Below, in pieces: positions 8,806 to 17,326 of a stretch of 58,383 bases of DNA. Source of the DNA: Caryophanales bacterium UBA3620 (GTDB lineage Bacteria; Bacillota_I; Bacilli_A; RF39; UBA660); NCBI GenBank assembly GCA_002375205.1, contig DFLL01000040.1, forward strand, positions 1 through 58,383. The letters run 5' to 3'. The translations under genes were made by a program, and so were the position numbers. Each line of letters opens with the position of its first letter. Position 1 is the stretch's first letter. The notes beneath the pieces were generated by a model. The model searched no databases and was not told the origin of the DNA. It worked only from the letters and a program-made list of their open reading frames with translations.

Positions 8806-8807
8806 CT
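8774..8807 (-). terminator. htrA terminator
   Basis: AGACTACA pairs with TGTAGTCT (8786-8793 and 8800-8807) and the minus strand continues TTTATTTTTTT. The stem includes part of the htrA stop codon. Confidence 0.85.
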
Positions 8808-9924
8808 ATTGTGTTTTTTCTAATAAAATAGAAGTATTATGTTCTTTTCCATTTCTATTGTATGTTATATTAATTGTTTCTCCTGGATTATGTTTATATA
8901 ATTCATATCTAAGTTCTGCCACAGATTCTATTTTTTCTTTATCTATCTTTGTAATTATATCTCCTTTTTTTAGTCCGGCTTTTTCAGCTGGAGATGTCGA
9001 TACAACTTCGAGTATTGCCACACCTTTTGTTACTTCTTCTGGTATTGTAATCCCCGCTTGCCATAAATAGAAACTATCTGTTATATCAAGCATGCTTATA
9101 CCAACATAAGGTCTTTTTATCGATTCTCCAGTTTCAATTATTTCAGCATAGTATAAAGCATCTTCTATAGGAATCGCAAAACCCATACCTTCAACACTAT
9201 ATGTGCTTGTTGCAGAAATTTTTTCTTGTGTTAGTTTCAATGATGTTACTCCTATTACTTCACCATTTATATTACATAGTGGTCCGCCACTGTTACCTGG
9301 ATTTAGAGCAGCATCAGTCTGTAATACTTTCATATAGTAATCTGAAGTTGAACCACTAAAGCTAACTTCTACTAAACGATCTTTTCCTGACAAAATTCCT
9401 TTTGTTACTGTTCCACTATAGGTATCTCCAAGTGGGGCGCCAACAGCAAATGTTGTATCACCAAGTTTTAAGTTTTCAGTATTTCCAATTGTAGCTATTT
9501 GTTTAATACTTTTCGAATTTGTTGTTAATACTGCTATATCTGCATATGTATCTCCACCTAAAATCTTTGTTTCTGCTTCCGAACTATCGCTAAATATAAT
9601 TTTAGCTGAATCTCCATTTGCTATTACGTGGTTGTTAGTCATTATATATGCAGTGTTTCCTTCCACTTTGTATACAAAACCTGTTCCAGATGATACTTGT
9701 GTCCCATTATTTGAAGTTATTATAGTAACCGTGGCATCATATACTTTTTCTACCGCACCTGATATACTATTTTCATTAACCGTATAATTGCCTCCAATTA
9801 CTTGTGGGAATGTTGAATTTCTACTTTCTAATTGCTTCATTACTAAGTATGACCAGATTGATCCAATTGCAAATGAAAAGACAATTAAAACCGAAATCAA
9901 AACTATATTTTTGTTTTTTTTCAT
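8806..9924 (-). CDS. htrA: HtrA/DegP-like serine protease, membrane-anchored
   Basis: Surface quality-control protease of the S1C family. An N-terminal membrane segment (about residues 6-26) anchors it, with the protease domain outside. The catalytic triad is visible as TNNHVI (His), YADIAVL (Asp) and NPGNSGGPL (Ser). A C-terminal PDZ domain starts around residue 280 and contains SPAEKAGLKKGDII. The start is the ATG at 9924 with AGGTG eight bases upstream; an in-frame GTG three codons earlier overlaps that site. It follows the Abi_2 gene with a gap of five bases, so the two share a transcript. Confidence 0.93.
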   Translation of the reverse strand: MKKNKNIVLISVLIVFSFAIGSIWSYLVMKQLESRNSTFPQVIGGNYTVNENSISGAVEKVYDATVTIITSNNGTQVSSGTGFVYKVEGNTAYIMTNNHVIANGDSAKIIFSDSSEAETKILGGDTYADIAVLTTNSKSIKQIATIGNTENLKLGDTTFAVGAPLGDTYSGTVTKGILSGKDRLVEVSFSGSTSDYYMKVLQTDAALNPGNSGGPLCNINGEVIGVTSLKLTQEKISATSTYSVEGMGFAIPIEDALYYAEIIETGESIKRPYVGISMLDITDSFYLWQAGITIPEEVTKGVAILEVVSTSPAEKAGLKKGDIITKIDKEKIESVAELRYELYKHNPGETINITYNRNGKEHNTSILLEKTQ

Positions 9925-9929
9925 ATTTA

Positions 9930-10853
9930 TCACCTACTTATTATTTCTATATAATTTTGTGGAAAGCCCATTCTGTCTAAAATTTTATTTATAGAAATAG
10001 AATCAACTTTTCCATCCAGCAATTCTATTTCATATTCTATTTCTTTCATCATTAATCTAAAATTTTTCTTATTTAACAATATTTTAAATATTATTATTAT
10101 TGAAAACGAATCATTTTTTCCATAAATGTATTCACCATCCATTTTAGGAATATTCATTATTTCGTGATAATTTGTATCAGGAATTACTCTTTCAGTTCTA
10201 TGTTCATAAACAATTTCTTCGTGTGCACACAAATTTCTATAATTCGATAATAGTATTAGTATATCGCTTAATACTTTGGGTGTAGTTCCAAAAACATTTG
10301 CAATTTCTACTTGGTCTTCTGTTTTTAGTATCGTAAAAAGTTCACAAACTATACCAAATGATAGTACCTTTACTGAAACCCATAAAGGAATATAACCATA
10401 ATTAGTTATATAATGCATAGTAGCATTGTGTGTAGTAGAATTTATTCTTATCTGCCTTTTCATCTTTTCTAATAAATCCTTTACCCTTCTTGTTTTTTCG
10501 TGATCTTGAGTAAAATTTTTAGGATTTAAATAATCATTTTCTTTGTAACCATATTTTTTTGATAGTTGATATGATATAACTGATTTTAATTCATTTTCAA
10601 TTATAAATATGTTTTTTAATAATATGTTTCTAAAGTTTCTATCGAATGTAAATAGTGCATATAATTCATCAAAAGTTACACCTGGTATAAATTTTTTTTC
10701 TTTGTTTTTTATAAAGAGTGTTCTATAGCCCATCAGGAAGAAATAATTTTCTCTCAATAATATTTCTTTAGCAAATTCTACATCTTCAATAATTAAATTC
10801 TTATCTTTTAGTATTTGGATTTGCTCATCTATTGTTTTAAAAGTTTTTTCCAT
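9930..10853 (-). CDS. Abi_2 family (AbiD/AbiF-like) protein
   Basis: 307 aa protein of the Abi_2 family, known from lactococcal abortive phage-resistance genes AbiD and AbiF and from many chromosomal homologues. Features seen: the N-terminal EQIQILKDKNLII segment, LRENYFFLMGYR, LYALFTFDRNFRN, and the C-terminal YRNLCAHEE, which fits the RxxxxH motif of HEPN-type ribonucleases. It is soluble. An RNase role at the expense of infected cells is inferred. It is transcribed from its own TGATATAAT promoter and runs straight into htrA, an unusual pairing of a defence-type gene with a housekeeping protease. Confidence 0.85.
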   Translation of the reverse strand: MEKTFKTIDEQIQILKDKNLIIEDVEFAKEILLRENYFFLMGYRTLFIKNKEKKFIPGVTFDELYALFTFDRNFRNILLKNIFIIENELKSVISYQLSKKYGYKENDYLNPKNFTQDHEKTRRVKDLLEKMKRQIRINSTTHNATMHYITNYGYIPLWVSVKVLSFGIVCELFTILKTEDQVEIANVFGTTPKVLSDILILLSNYRNLCAHEEIVYEHRTERVIPDTNYHEIMNIPKMDGEYIYGKNDSFSIIIIFKILLNKKNFRLMMKEIEYEIELLDGKVDSISINKILDRMGFPQNYIEIISR

Positions 10854-10879
10854 AGTATCACACTCATTATTCTCATTAA

Positions 10880-10888
10880 ATTATATCA
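10880..10888 (-). promoter_or_regulatory. Extended -10 promoter of abi-htrA
   Basis: The minus strand reads TGATATAAT, 27 bases before the Abi_2 start codon. It stands back to back with the promoter at 10928-10936. Confidence 0.6.
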
Positions 10889-10927
10889 CAAAACAGATAA
10901 AATTGATACACTTTTTTTCTCATTTTT

Positions 10928-10936
10928 TGATATAAT
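10928..10936 (+). promoter_or_regulatory. Extended -10 promoter of the phospholipase-like gene
   Basis: TGATATAAT lies 18 bases before the GTG start at 10954. A TTGATA is present upstream but 22 bases away, too far for a normal -35. Confidence 0.6.
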
Positions 10937-10953
10937 GTAATAGAGGTGATTTT

Positions 10954-11940
10954 GTGCCTAGTTCTGTTACACACAATTTTTTTAGTGCTGATGTCTATAA
11001 AAAATTAAATATTAATATTAAAGAATTAATAAAGCCATGTTATGATCAATATAAAATTTTTGCTCAAGGCCCGGACCCATACTTCTTTTTTGATTTTCAT
11101 TTAACTAAAAAATCAAAGGATGTAAATAAAATAAATATTGCTATGCAACATTCGCTAGTTAATAAACATTTTGTCTCTTTAATTAATTATATTAATGATA
11201 ATAATTATTATTCCGATTCAATGGTAATGTCATATTTATATGGACAAGTTTGTCACTACGTATTAGATACTACTTGCCATCCATTTATTATTTATTATAC
11301 TGGTATATATGACTCTAATAAACCAAATACATATAAATATAATGGCTTGCATGAGGAAATGGAATACTATATAGACTGCTATCTCATAAATAAGCGTGAA
11401 AAGATTCTTCCTAAAAAATATAAATCGTATCGTGAACTATTTAATAACATTTACTTTACTGATTCACTTAAAGATGTTATTGATAATGTTATGTCTGATG
11501 TTTATGGGTTTGATAATGTCAGTGAAATTTATTTAAAATCTTTATTTGATATGAAACATTTTTATAGGATATTTAATTATGATAGATTTGGAATTAAAAA
11601 AGTAATATATTGTGTAATGGACAAAATCTGTGGAAGCAAATTTGTAAGAAAAAAAGAACTTTCATTTCATATTAAATCCGAATCAAAATTATTTTACCTT
11701 AATGAAAAAAAAGGAAAATGGTATCACCCTTGCGACAAAAATGAAAGTTATAATTACACTTTCACTGAGTTATATAATATTGCCATTAAAAAAGCTTTAA
11801 TTATTATTAATAATATCGATAATATGTTAAATAGCAAAATAATTAATAACAAAATAATAGAAGAGTTATTTAAGAATTTAGATTACGGTACAGGAAAAGA
11901 CTGTAGTTTAAATTTGAAGTATAAATTTTTTAAATTTTAA
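10954..11940 (+). CDS. Zinc-dependent phospholipase C-like protein
   Basis: 328 aa, resembling the Zn_dep_PLPC family (fold of Clostridium alpha-toxin and B. cereus PLC). Conserved His/Asp clusters of the family are visible: VTHNFFSADVY at the N-terminus, FAQGPDPYFF, then GQVCHYVLDTTCHPFI and LHEEMEY. These supply the usual zinc ligands. There is no signal peptide, so it is probably a cytoplasmic member of the family and not a secreted toxin. It starts with GTG behind AGAGGTGAT. A perfect hairpin terminator separates it from the convergent small membrane protein gene. Substrate unknown. Confidence 0.8.
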   Translation: MPSSVTHNFFSADVYKKLNINIKELIKPCYDQYKIFAQGPDPYFFFDFHLTKKSKDVNKINIAMQHSLVNKHFVSLINYINDNNYYSDSMVMSYLYGQVCHYVLDTTCHPFIIYYTGIYDSNKPNTYKYNGLHEEMEYYIDCYLINKREKILPKKYKSYRELFNNIYFTDSLKDVIDNVMSDVYGFDNVSEIYLKSLFDMKHFYRIFNYDRFGIKKVIYCVMDKICGSKFVRKKELSFHIKSESKLFYLNEKKGKWYHPCDKNESYNYTFTELYNIAIKKALIIINNIDNMLNSKIINNKIIEELFKNLDYGTGKDCSLNLKYKFFKF

Positions 11941-11982
11941 AAGGAATATATTATTGTAATTTAAAATATATTCCTTTTTTTA
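11940..11982. terminator. Bidirectional terminator
   Basis: AAGGAATATATT pairs perfectly with AATATATTCCTT (12 bp), and seven T follow on the plus strand. The stop codon of the convergent gene at 11951 lies in the loop. Confidence 0.85.
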
Positions 11983-12310
11983 TTAATAAATTTGATGATT
12001 TATGGTCTTTTGGTACATATCCCCTCTTCAATAGTTCTTCAATTACTATCATGTTATAATTAGCAGCAAACAAAATATTTGTTAGAATAATCAATAATAT
12101 TGTAGAAATAATACCCACTAATGGAGGTAATATAAAAAACATAATTAATATAGTCACAGCTATCTCAGTGAAAAAAATAACTGAGAACATTTTATAGTTT
12201 TTCTTTTTTAGCGGATAAAAGAACCCCATATAAATCATTTCTTTAATAAATCCATAGTCACATTCTGCTGTCGGATTATTGTCATCATATTTTAAATATA
12301 TTTTTTCCAC
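11951..12310 (-). CDS. Small membrane protein, DUF2628-like
   Basis: 119 aa with two adjacent membrane segments in the middle and a following FAANYNMIVIEELLKRGY stretch that resembles the DUF2628 family. Function unknown. The start is taken as the GTG at 12310: GAGG lies seven bases upstream, and a clean promoter (TTGAAA-17-TATAAT at 12336-12364) overlaps the more upstream ATG codons, ruling them out. Monocistronic. Confidence 0.65.
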   Translation of the reverse strand: MEKIYLKYDDNNPTAECDYGFIKEMIYMGFFYPLKKKNYKMFSVIFFTEIAVTILIMFFILPPLVGIISTILLIILTNILFAANYNMIVIEELLKRGYVPKDHKSSNLLIKKGIYFKLQ

Positions 12311-12335
12311 AGCATCGCCTCTATTCTTCATTTTA

Positions 12336-12364
12336 ATTATACTATATATTTGTTTATTTTTCAA
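12336..12364 (-). promoter_or_regulatory. Sigma-A promoter deciding the start of 11951-12310
   Basis: On the minus strand TTGAAA, 17 bases, TATAAT. The predicted transcript starts near 12330, so translation must begin at or after that point. Confidence 0.75.
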
Positions 12365-13023
12365 TTGTTTTGAAAATAAATTTCAATGGCATTAGAAATT
12401 AATGCTACTAGCCTATCCTGATATGCTGATTGTCTTAATAGATAATTATCGTTAGGATTAGATATGAATCCGGCTTCTATAAGAATTCCTGGATAGTTTA
12501 TATGTTTATACATATAATAACTATTATCTTTTTTTGTATTTCGAACATTTGACATATTATTCTTTAAATAATTAGTTATTATCTCTGCAATTATTTTATT
12601 TTGTTCATTTTTGTTTGTATAAAAAATTTGTAATCCTCTCCACGAAGGATTTGTTGTTGCATTTAAATGTATTGATATAAACATATCTGGTTTTATTTGA
12701 TTTATATATTTTGCTCGATTATATAAATCACTTTTTTTCCTTCCCGTAGTTGTTGTAGATAAATCATAATCATCTTCTCTTGTTTGATATACTATAGCCC
12801 CCCTTGATGTTAACTGTTTCTCTAATTTTTTAGATAAAATTAAATTTAAATCTTTTTCAACTATATTACTGTTTTTAGCACCTGTGTCTATTCCACCATG
12901 CCCGCTATCCAAACAAATTATTCTTCCCGTAAGACTATAACTATTTATCATTGCATTAACTTTTGAAAAACAAATTGTTAAAAGAAAAAAACATGTTAGT
13001 ATTAATAGTTTATATTTATTCAT
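12361..13023 (-). CDS. cwlD: N-acetylmuramoyl-L-alanine amidase, CwlD-like
   Basis: Amidase_3 family zinc enzyme that cleaves the bond between MurNAc and the stem peptide. Zinc ligands are seen as DSGHGG (His), IVEKDLN (Glu) and SIHLNA (His), and the catalytic Glu as LIEAGFISN. An N-terminal hydrophobic stretch (residues 6-24) is a signal peptide or anchor. Length (220 aa) and single-domain layout match CwlD, which makes muramic-delta-lactam in the spore cortex with PdaA. The spore role is inferred from family and from spoIIR in the same window. It lies 29 bases after the uridine-kinase-like gene and probably shares its transcript. Confidence 0.85.
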   Translation of the reverse strand: MNKYKLLILTCFFLLTICFSKVNAMINSYSLTGRIICLDSGHGGIDTGAKNSNIVEKDLNLILSKKLEKQLTSRGAIVYQTREDDYDLSTTTTGRKKSDLYNRAKYINQIKPDMFISIHLNATTNPSWRGLQIFYTNKNEQNKIIAEIITNYLKNNMSNVRNTKKDNSYYMYKHINYPGILIEAGFISNPNDNYLLRQSAYQDRLVALISNAIEIYFQNN

Positions 13024-13052
13024 AATTCACCTATTAATATATATGTTTTTTT

Positions 13053-14705
13053 TTACTCAAAATAACTTTCTCCTATAAATTCTCTTAAAATAGAAGTTTT
13101 TGGGATGTATTCACTCGGCACAGGCAGAAAACACTTGAGTAATTCCAACAATCTTTGAGCAATCTGATATTCAGGATCATCCTCTTTTATCATATATAAA
13201 AGAGGCTCAGCATAAATTTTTAAGGTCCCTAACTCGTAAGCTAAACTTGAATTAAATATTATATTTGCATTATCTTGGTAAGGAAAGACATATTTTTCCT
13301 CTCCTGCTCGAACTTTATGCCAGTTTTTTAAAGTTTCCGATGGCGAATATCCTCTCATTCTATTGTCTCTTACTATTCTTCTTAAAAGTCTTAAATCTGT
13401 CATACTTATTCTATTGTCATTATCTATATTTAAATATGTTAGCGGACTAATATATATTTTAAATTTATTTTTTGATGGTATATTAGTTAATATGCTTTCA
13501 TTTAATGCATGTAATCCCTCTATAATTAATATATCATTTGCTTCGAGTTTAATAGATCTTTTATATTCTTTTTTCCCTGTTAGGAAATTAAAAGTAGGAA
13601 CAGTCACTTTATTTCCTTTTAATAGTTTGCTTATTTGGTTATCAAATAATTTTATATCAATAGCTCTTATTGATTCAAAGTCTGGTTTCCCATCAGCACC
13701 AACTGGGGTTTCTTCCCTTTCGTGAAAGTAGTCATCAATTGATAAATGATTTGGATTTAATCCTAAACTTTTTAAATATAGTGATAATTTCATTGCAGTA
13801 GTTGTCTTTCCGGAGCTTGAAGGCCCTGATAATAAAATTATTTTGTAATTATCTTTGTTTAGGACTATTTCTTCTGCTATATTTAGTAATTTATAGTTTT
13901 GCATTATTTCCGATAATTGTATTATTTCCTTAGGGCCATTATTTACTATAAAATCGTTTAACTCTCCTAAGTTAGTAACTTTTATTTTTTCTCCCCAATC
14001 AGAATATTCTTCTATGGTATTAAAATAATCGCAATGATGAATATATTTTACTATTTTTCCATTATCATAAATGGAAGGAAATCTAACTACTACACCTTTA
14101 TCTTTTATTAATGTTAAATCAAAGTATTTTAATACTCTAGTAGAAAGAGGTAAATCGCCTATTACGTAGTTATAATTATCTTCAAGGATGTGCAATGTAA
14201 CTAAATTGTCGGTATTATAAAACAAAGTTTTAACCTTATCTATCCTTTTTATACTTTTAAAATAGTCTAAGGCCTCTGATTTTGTTGTTTCGATTTTTTT
14301 AAATGGTATATCTCTTTTTATTTTTTCTTTCATCATTTTTTTTATTTTTATTATTTCTTCATCAGATATTTTTTTATCAATTTTACAATAAATTCCTTTA
14401 TCAATTGAATGCTTTACTATTATTTCTGTATCCTTGCCTAATATATCTAAAGCACACAATTGAAATAAATATAGTAATCCCCTTTCATATGCTTTATTAC
14501 CGATATTTGTACTAATATCATATAATGAAAGCCTTCCTTTTCTTTCAAAGGTAAAATCATCATCAATTATTTTACCATTGTATTTGACTACTATTACATC
14601 AAAGTCATCTTTGTTTTTTAATGTTTGCAATACTTCTTTTAATTTAATCCCTTTTATATATTCTCTTTCTTCTCCATTATCCATAATTAATTTAATTGTT
14701 TCCAT
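13053..14705 (-). CDS. Uridine kinase-like nucleoside kinase with TGS/ThrRS-like N-terminus
   Basis: 550 aa. The N-terminal about 60 residues look like a TGS domain, followed by a region resembling the second additional domain of threonyl-tRNA synthetase. The C-terminal half (about 285-500) is a phosphoribulokinase/uridine kinase domain with Walker A GPSSSGKTT, the SIDDYF segment, and IIEGLHALN. This fused layout is known in many Firmicutes and Thermotoga as a uridine-kinase-like protein; its physiological substrate is not settled. GGGAGG precedes the start and a consensus-like promoter lies upstream. It heads a transcript with cwlD. Confidence 0.88.
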   Translation of the reverse strand: METIKLIMDNGEEREYIKGIKLKEVLQTLKNKDDFDVIVVKYNGKIIDDDFTFERKGRLSLYDISTNIGNKAYERGLLYLFQLCALDILGKDTEIIVKHSIDKGIYCKIDKKISDEEIIKIKKMMKEKIKRDIPFKKIETTKSEALDYFKSIKRIDKVKTLFYNTDNLVTLHILEDNYNYVIGDLPLSTRVLKYFDLTLIKDKGVVVRFPSIYDNGKIVKYIHHCDYFNTIEEYSDWGEKIKVTNLGELNDFIVNNGPKEIIQLSEIMQNYKLLNIAEEIVLNKDNYKIILLSGPSSSGKTTTAMKLSLYLKSLGLNPNHLSIDDYFHEREETPVGADGKPDFESIRAIDIKLFDNQISKLLKGNKVTVPTFNFLTGKKEYKRSIKLEANDILIIEGLHALNESILTNIPSKNKFKIYISPLTYLNIDNDNRISMTDLRLLRRIVRDNRMRGYSPSETLKNWHKVRAGEEKYVFPYQDNANIIFNSSLAYELGTLKIYAEPLLYMIKEDDPEYQIAQRLLELLKCFLPVPSEYIPKTSILREFIGESYFE

Positions 14706-14731
14706 TTATTGCCTCCCTTTTATTTAATTTT

Positions 14732-14760
14732 ATTATAGCATATTGCGATTTTTTTGTCAT
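14732..14760 (-). promoter_or_regulatory. Promoter of the uridine kinase-like gene
   Basis: On the minus strand ATGACA, 17 bases, TATAAT with TGC in front (extended -10). Confidence 0.7.
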
Positions 14761-14816
14761 TATTTTTTTTGTATAAAGATATTGTCTATATACTATACTA
14801 TTAATGGGTGAAAAAA

Positions 14817-15401
14817 ATGAATCTAATTCCAACAGTTATTGAAAAAAACGAGATGGGCGAAAGAGCTTATGATATATATTCTAGGCTTCTAAAAGATAGA
14901 ATAATTATTTTAAATGGGGAAATAAATGATGCAACGGCAAATAGTATTGTAGCGCAATTGTTATATTTGGATAGCCTCAATAATGATGATATAAGTTTGT
15001 ATATAAATTCTCCTGGTGGAAGTATTACTTCTGGTATGGCCATATATGATACAATGAATTTTATTAAAAGTGATGTATCCACTATTTGTATTGGTATGGC
15101 TGCTTCTATGGCTGCATTTCTTTTAGCAACAGGAGAATGGGGCAAAAGATTTATTCTTCCTAATGCCGAAGTAATGATACATCAACCACTTGGTGGAGCT
15201 CAAGGACAGGCAACTGATATTAAAATTGCAGCAGAAAGAATTTTAAGGTTAAAAAGAAAATTAAATATGATATTATCTGATAGAACTAAAAAGGACGTTA
15301 ATACCATTAATTCTGACACCGAGAGAGATTATTTTATGGATTGCCACGAAGCCTTAGATTATGGAATTGTTGATAAGATATTAAAAAAGAGTTCAAATTG
15401 A
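14817..15401 (+). CDS. clpP: ATP-dependent Clp protease proteolytic subunit ClpP
   Basis: Barrel-forming serine protease that degrades proteins unfolded by ClpX or ClpC. The N-terminus MNLIPTVIEK is the conserved family start, so the ATG at 14817 is chosen over the in-frame GTG at 14808 that overlaps the ribosome-binding site. The nucleophile is in GMAASMAA and the His in MIHQPLGG; the Asp lies in the following helix. 194 aa is the normal length. No CtsR-type heptad repeats are visible upstream. It is convergent with the next gene. Confidence 0.97.
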   Translation: MNLIPTVIEKNEMGERAYDIYSRLLKDRIIILNGEINDATANSIVAQLLYLDSLNNDDISLYINSPGGSITSGMAIYDTMNFIKSDVSTICIGMAASMAAFLLATGEWGKRFILPNAEVMIHQPLGGAQGQATDIKIAAERILRLKRKLNMILSDRTKKDVNTINSDTERDYFMDCHEALDYGIVDKILKKSSN

Positions 15402-15415
15402 CCTCTTTTTTTATC
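15384..15415 (+). terminator. clpP terminator
   Basis: AAAAAGAG and CTCTTTTT pair around a short interior, with T continuing. It overlaps the last codons of clpP and the end of the convergent gene. Confidence 0.6.
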
Positions 15416-16601
15416 TCAACTCACTATTACCCGTCTTTGTGTATCCCTCTACATAATTATCTGAAGACCACATTACATCTCTATTTTTAATAACATAACG
15501 ATAGTAAGCAATGGTTTCATAGTCACCTGATGGAGTAGAAGTTGTTATTTTATCAGATGCAAACTTAACATTTAATTTTAATGGTACATAATAAATATTA
15601 TTTTTATTACTATTGTATGATATAACATTTGAAGTATTAACTATAGTTATTTTTACATCAATATAAAATGTTCCTCTACGATAATATGGTGATAACTTAT
15701 AGGTGAAATTATTTGAGTTTAATGAATATTTTGAAATACTACTTGCAATACTATATTTTTCTTTATTCATTTCTGACTTATTTTCACTTATATAATTTTT
15801 TTCATCATTTTTATCAAAATATGCTACTTCTTTTAATTCAGAAAAATAATATTCTTTATTTGGAACCGTATTCAATTTTAAAGTATAAGTAATCTCATTA
15901 CCTTCTATAAAATCTGATGCTTTTATAACTCCTAATGTATAATATGTACTACTGGCAATTCCATAATATTCATATCTATTTTCTATATTATTTCCTGTCA
16001 CATTACCTTTATTCCATTTTGTATAACTAACTGTTTCTTTGACATACTCATAATATTTTGTTTTTTCATACGTGTCATTTGAATTATTACTTGATGAATT
16101 ATTATTGCTCTTTTCATTTAAATTATTATTATCTTTTTTGTTATTTTTTGAACTGCTTTTTTCATCTTTTTGTTTTTTTTCTTCCACACAATTTTTACAA
16201 TCTTTAAATAAAAATTTCTTTTTAATAGTATTTTCTTCTTGACCACATTTTAATGTCGTTGTTAATGTATAGTCACTTTTATTTCTAGTAATCTTTGAAA
16301 AGCTCTTTTTAATATCACAATTATTCTTTTTGTCTTCTGCAGATGATACTATTAAACCTTTGTCAATCATTTCTCCTAGTGTTACTTTTAGACTTTTCCC
16401 TTTTTCTAAAGGCAAATCAATTTCTTTATAATAGTTAGTTGCGACTGTTTCCATATTATTAATGTTATTTTTAAATGTGTCGGATAATTTTGTTCTTAAT
16501 GCTATTTTTGAAACTAACCAAATAATAATTAAAACAAAAACAAATATTATTATTATTTTAATAAATAGACCTAGCCAATTAATTTTTCTTTCTTTTTCCA
16601 T
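15411..16601 (-). CDS. Membrane-anchored low-complexity protein
   Basis: 396 aa. One N-terminal membrane segment (residues about 11-32) is followed by about 110 residues with paired Cys (NNCD, LKCGQEE, KDCKNCVEE), then a Lys/Ser/Asn-rich linker (about 145-175) and a large Tyr/Asn/Ser-rich extracellular region. The part just after the membrane segment (NNMETVATNYYKE, TLGEMIDKGLIV) has the pattern of pilin-like surface proteins of gut Bacilli. No catalytic motif is seen. GGAGG precedes the ATG. The 40-aa peptide gene lies 25 bases upstream on the same strand. Confidence 0.65.
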   Translation of the reverse strand: MEKERKINWLGLFIKIIIIFVFVLIIIWLVSKIALRTKLSDTFKNNINNMETVATNYYKEIDLPLEKGKSLKVTLGEMIDKGLIVSSAEDKKNNCDIKKSFSKITRNKSDYTLTTTLKCGQEENTIKKKFLFKDCKNCVEEKKQKDEKSSSKNNKKDNNNLNEKSNNNSSSNNSNDTYEKTKYYEYVKETVSYTKWNKGNVTGNNIENRYEYYGIASSTYYTLGVIKASDFIEGNEITYTLKLNTVPNKEYYFSELKEVAYFDKNDEKNYISENKSEMNKEKYSIASSISKYSLNSNNFTYKLSPYYRRGTFYIDVKITIVNTSNVISYNSNKNNIYYVPLKLNVKFASDKITTSTPSGDYETIAYYRYVIKNRDVMWSSDNYVEGYTKTGNSELR

Positions 16602-16626
16602 AAAAACCTCCCTTTGGAGATAAATA

Positions 16627-16749
16627 TTAACTGCCTTCTACAAGACAAATTATTAAGCAAAGAATTATTAATGAAAGTATAATTATTATATATTTTATCA
16701 ATCTTTCTATCTCTAATATAATGCTCATAATTTTCTTTTCTTCCGGCAT
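16627..16749 (-). CDS. Small single-pass membrane protein, 40 aa
   Basis: A short frame starting MPEEKKIM, with an amphipathic N-terminal half and a strongly hydrophobic stretch of Ile/Leu from about residue 19 to 36, ending EGS. GGGGA lies nine bases upstream of the ATG. It sits between the Smr gene and the 15411-16601 membrane protein gene on the same strand, so it may be co-transcribed. No family is recognised. Confidence 0.55.
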   Translation of the reverse strand: MPEEKKIMSIILEIERLIKYIIIILSLIILCLIICLVEGS

Positions 16750-16795
16750 AAAATATCTTCCCCTAAAATTGGCACTTATTATAGCATAGTAGTAA

Positions 16796-17059
16796 TTACT
16801 TGTCAAGTATTAAATAGACAATTGTGCATCCGTCATTATTATTATCTGTATGATATTTTAATACTTCTTTTCTTTTCTGTAATGTACTGTGCACTATTCT
16901 TTTTATCGTTCCAGTACCTTTCCCGTGTACTATTAATATTTTAGAATTTCCTAAAATTAAGTTTTCATTTAAAAAATCATTTGTAGCTACATAAGCACTC
17001 TGTGAATCAAATCCGTGTAGATCAATTCTGGGTAATCCCTTTAAAAATACATCTTCCAT
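16796..17059 (-). CDS. Smr domain protein
   Basis: An 87-aa stand-alone Smr domain, as found at the C-terminus of MutS2. The two family motifs are visible: IDLHGF near the N-terminus and HGKGTG in the middle. Smr domains bind or cleave branched DNA and, in newer work on the family, collided ribosomes or mRNA. No canonical ribosome-binding site precedes the ATG, and an in-frame stop stands directly before it. A structured leader of about 155 nucleotides lies upstream. It could be a MutS2 remnant, but the frame is intact. Confidence 0.8.
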   Translation of the reverse strand: MEDVFLKGLPRIDLHGFDSQSAYVATNDFLNENLILGNSKILIVHGKGTGTIKRIVHSTLQKRKEVLKYHTDNNNDGCTIVYLILDK

Positions 17060-17215
17060 CTAAATGTCGAGTAGATAATTCTCGACTCCACCTCTCTTTC
17101 TTGTGAAAGGTTTTGACTAATTACCCCTCACAGAATTACAGTGCTAACATCTTAGGAAAAAGCACCGTAGTTCGTTATTAATGAATTATAAATTGCATTA
17201 AATGTTTGTTACATA
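17060..17215 (-). ncRNA. Structured leader or small RNA upstream of the Smr gene
   Basis: About 155 transcribed but uncoding bases between a promoter (17222-17230) and the Smr start. Three local stems are visible: GTGCT/AGCAC (17141-17145 with 17161-17165), TGTGA/TCACA (17102-17106 with 17128-17132) and GTCGAG/CTCGAC (17066-17071 with 17081-17086). The last stands six bases before the start codon, where a ribosome-binding site should be. The sequence is less AT-rich than the flanks. It matches no riboswitch class that I can recognise. Confidence 0.45.
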
Positions 17216-17221
17216 TTTTTT

Positions 17222-17230
17222 ATTATAGCA
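17222..17230 (-). promoter_or_regulatory. Extended -10 promoter for the leader/Smr gene
   Basis: The minus strand reads TGCTATAAT, about 160 bases upstream of the Smr start. The -35 is poor. Confidence 0.5.
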
Positions 17231-17326
17231 TATAATTAATTTCTTTATCATTTATTTTTACAAAAAATTATTGTTAGAAATATGTAGCCATGATTCCAAC
17301 TTGTTTTTTTATTATTAATGATTAGA

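Noticed and set aside
12930..14705. Threonyl-tRNA synthetase from the TGS-like N-terminus at 13053-14705
   Set aside because: The catalytic class II synthetase motifs are absent and the C-terminal half is a uridine-kinase-type P-loop domain.
17060..17110. T-box riboswitch upstream of the Smr gene
   Set aside because: A GGTGG lies before the last stem, but the full T-box sequence and the specifier/antiterminator layout are missing, and the downstream gene is not an amino-acid gene.
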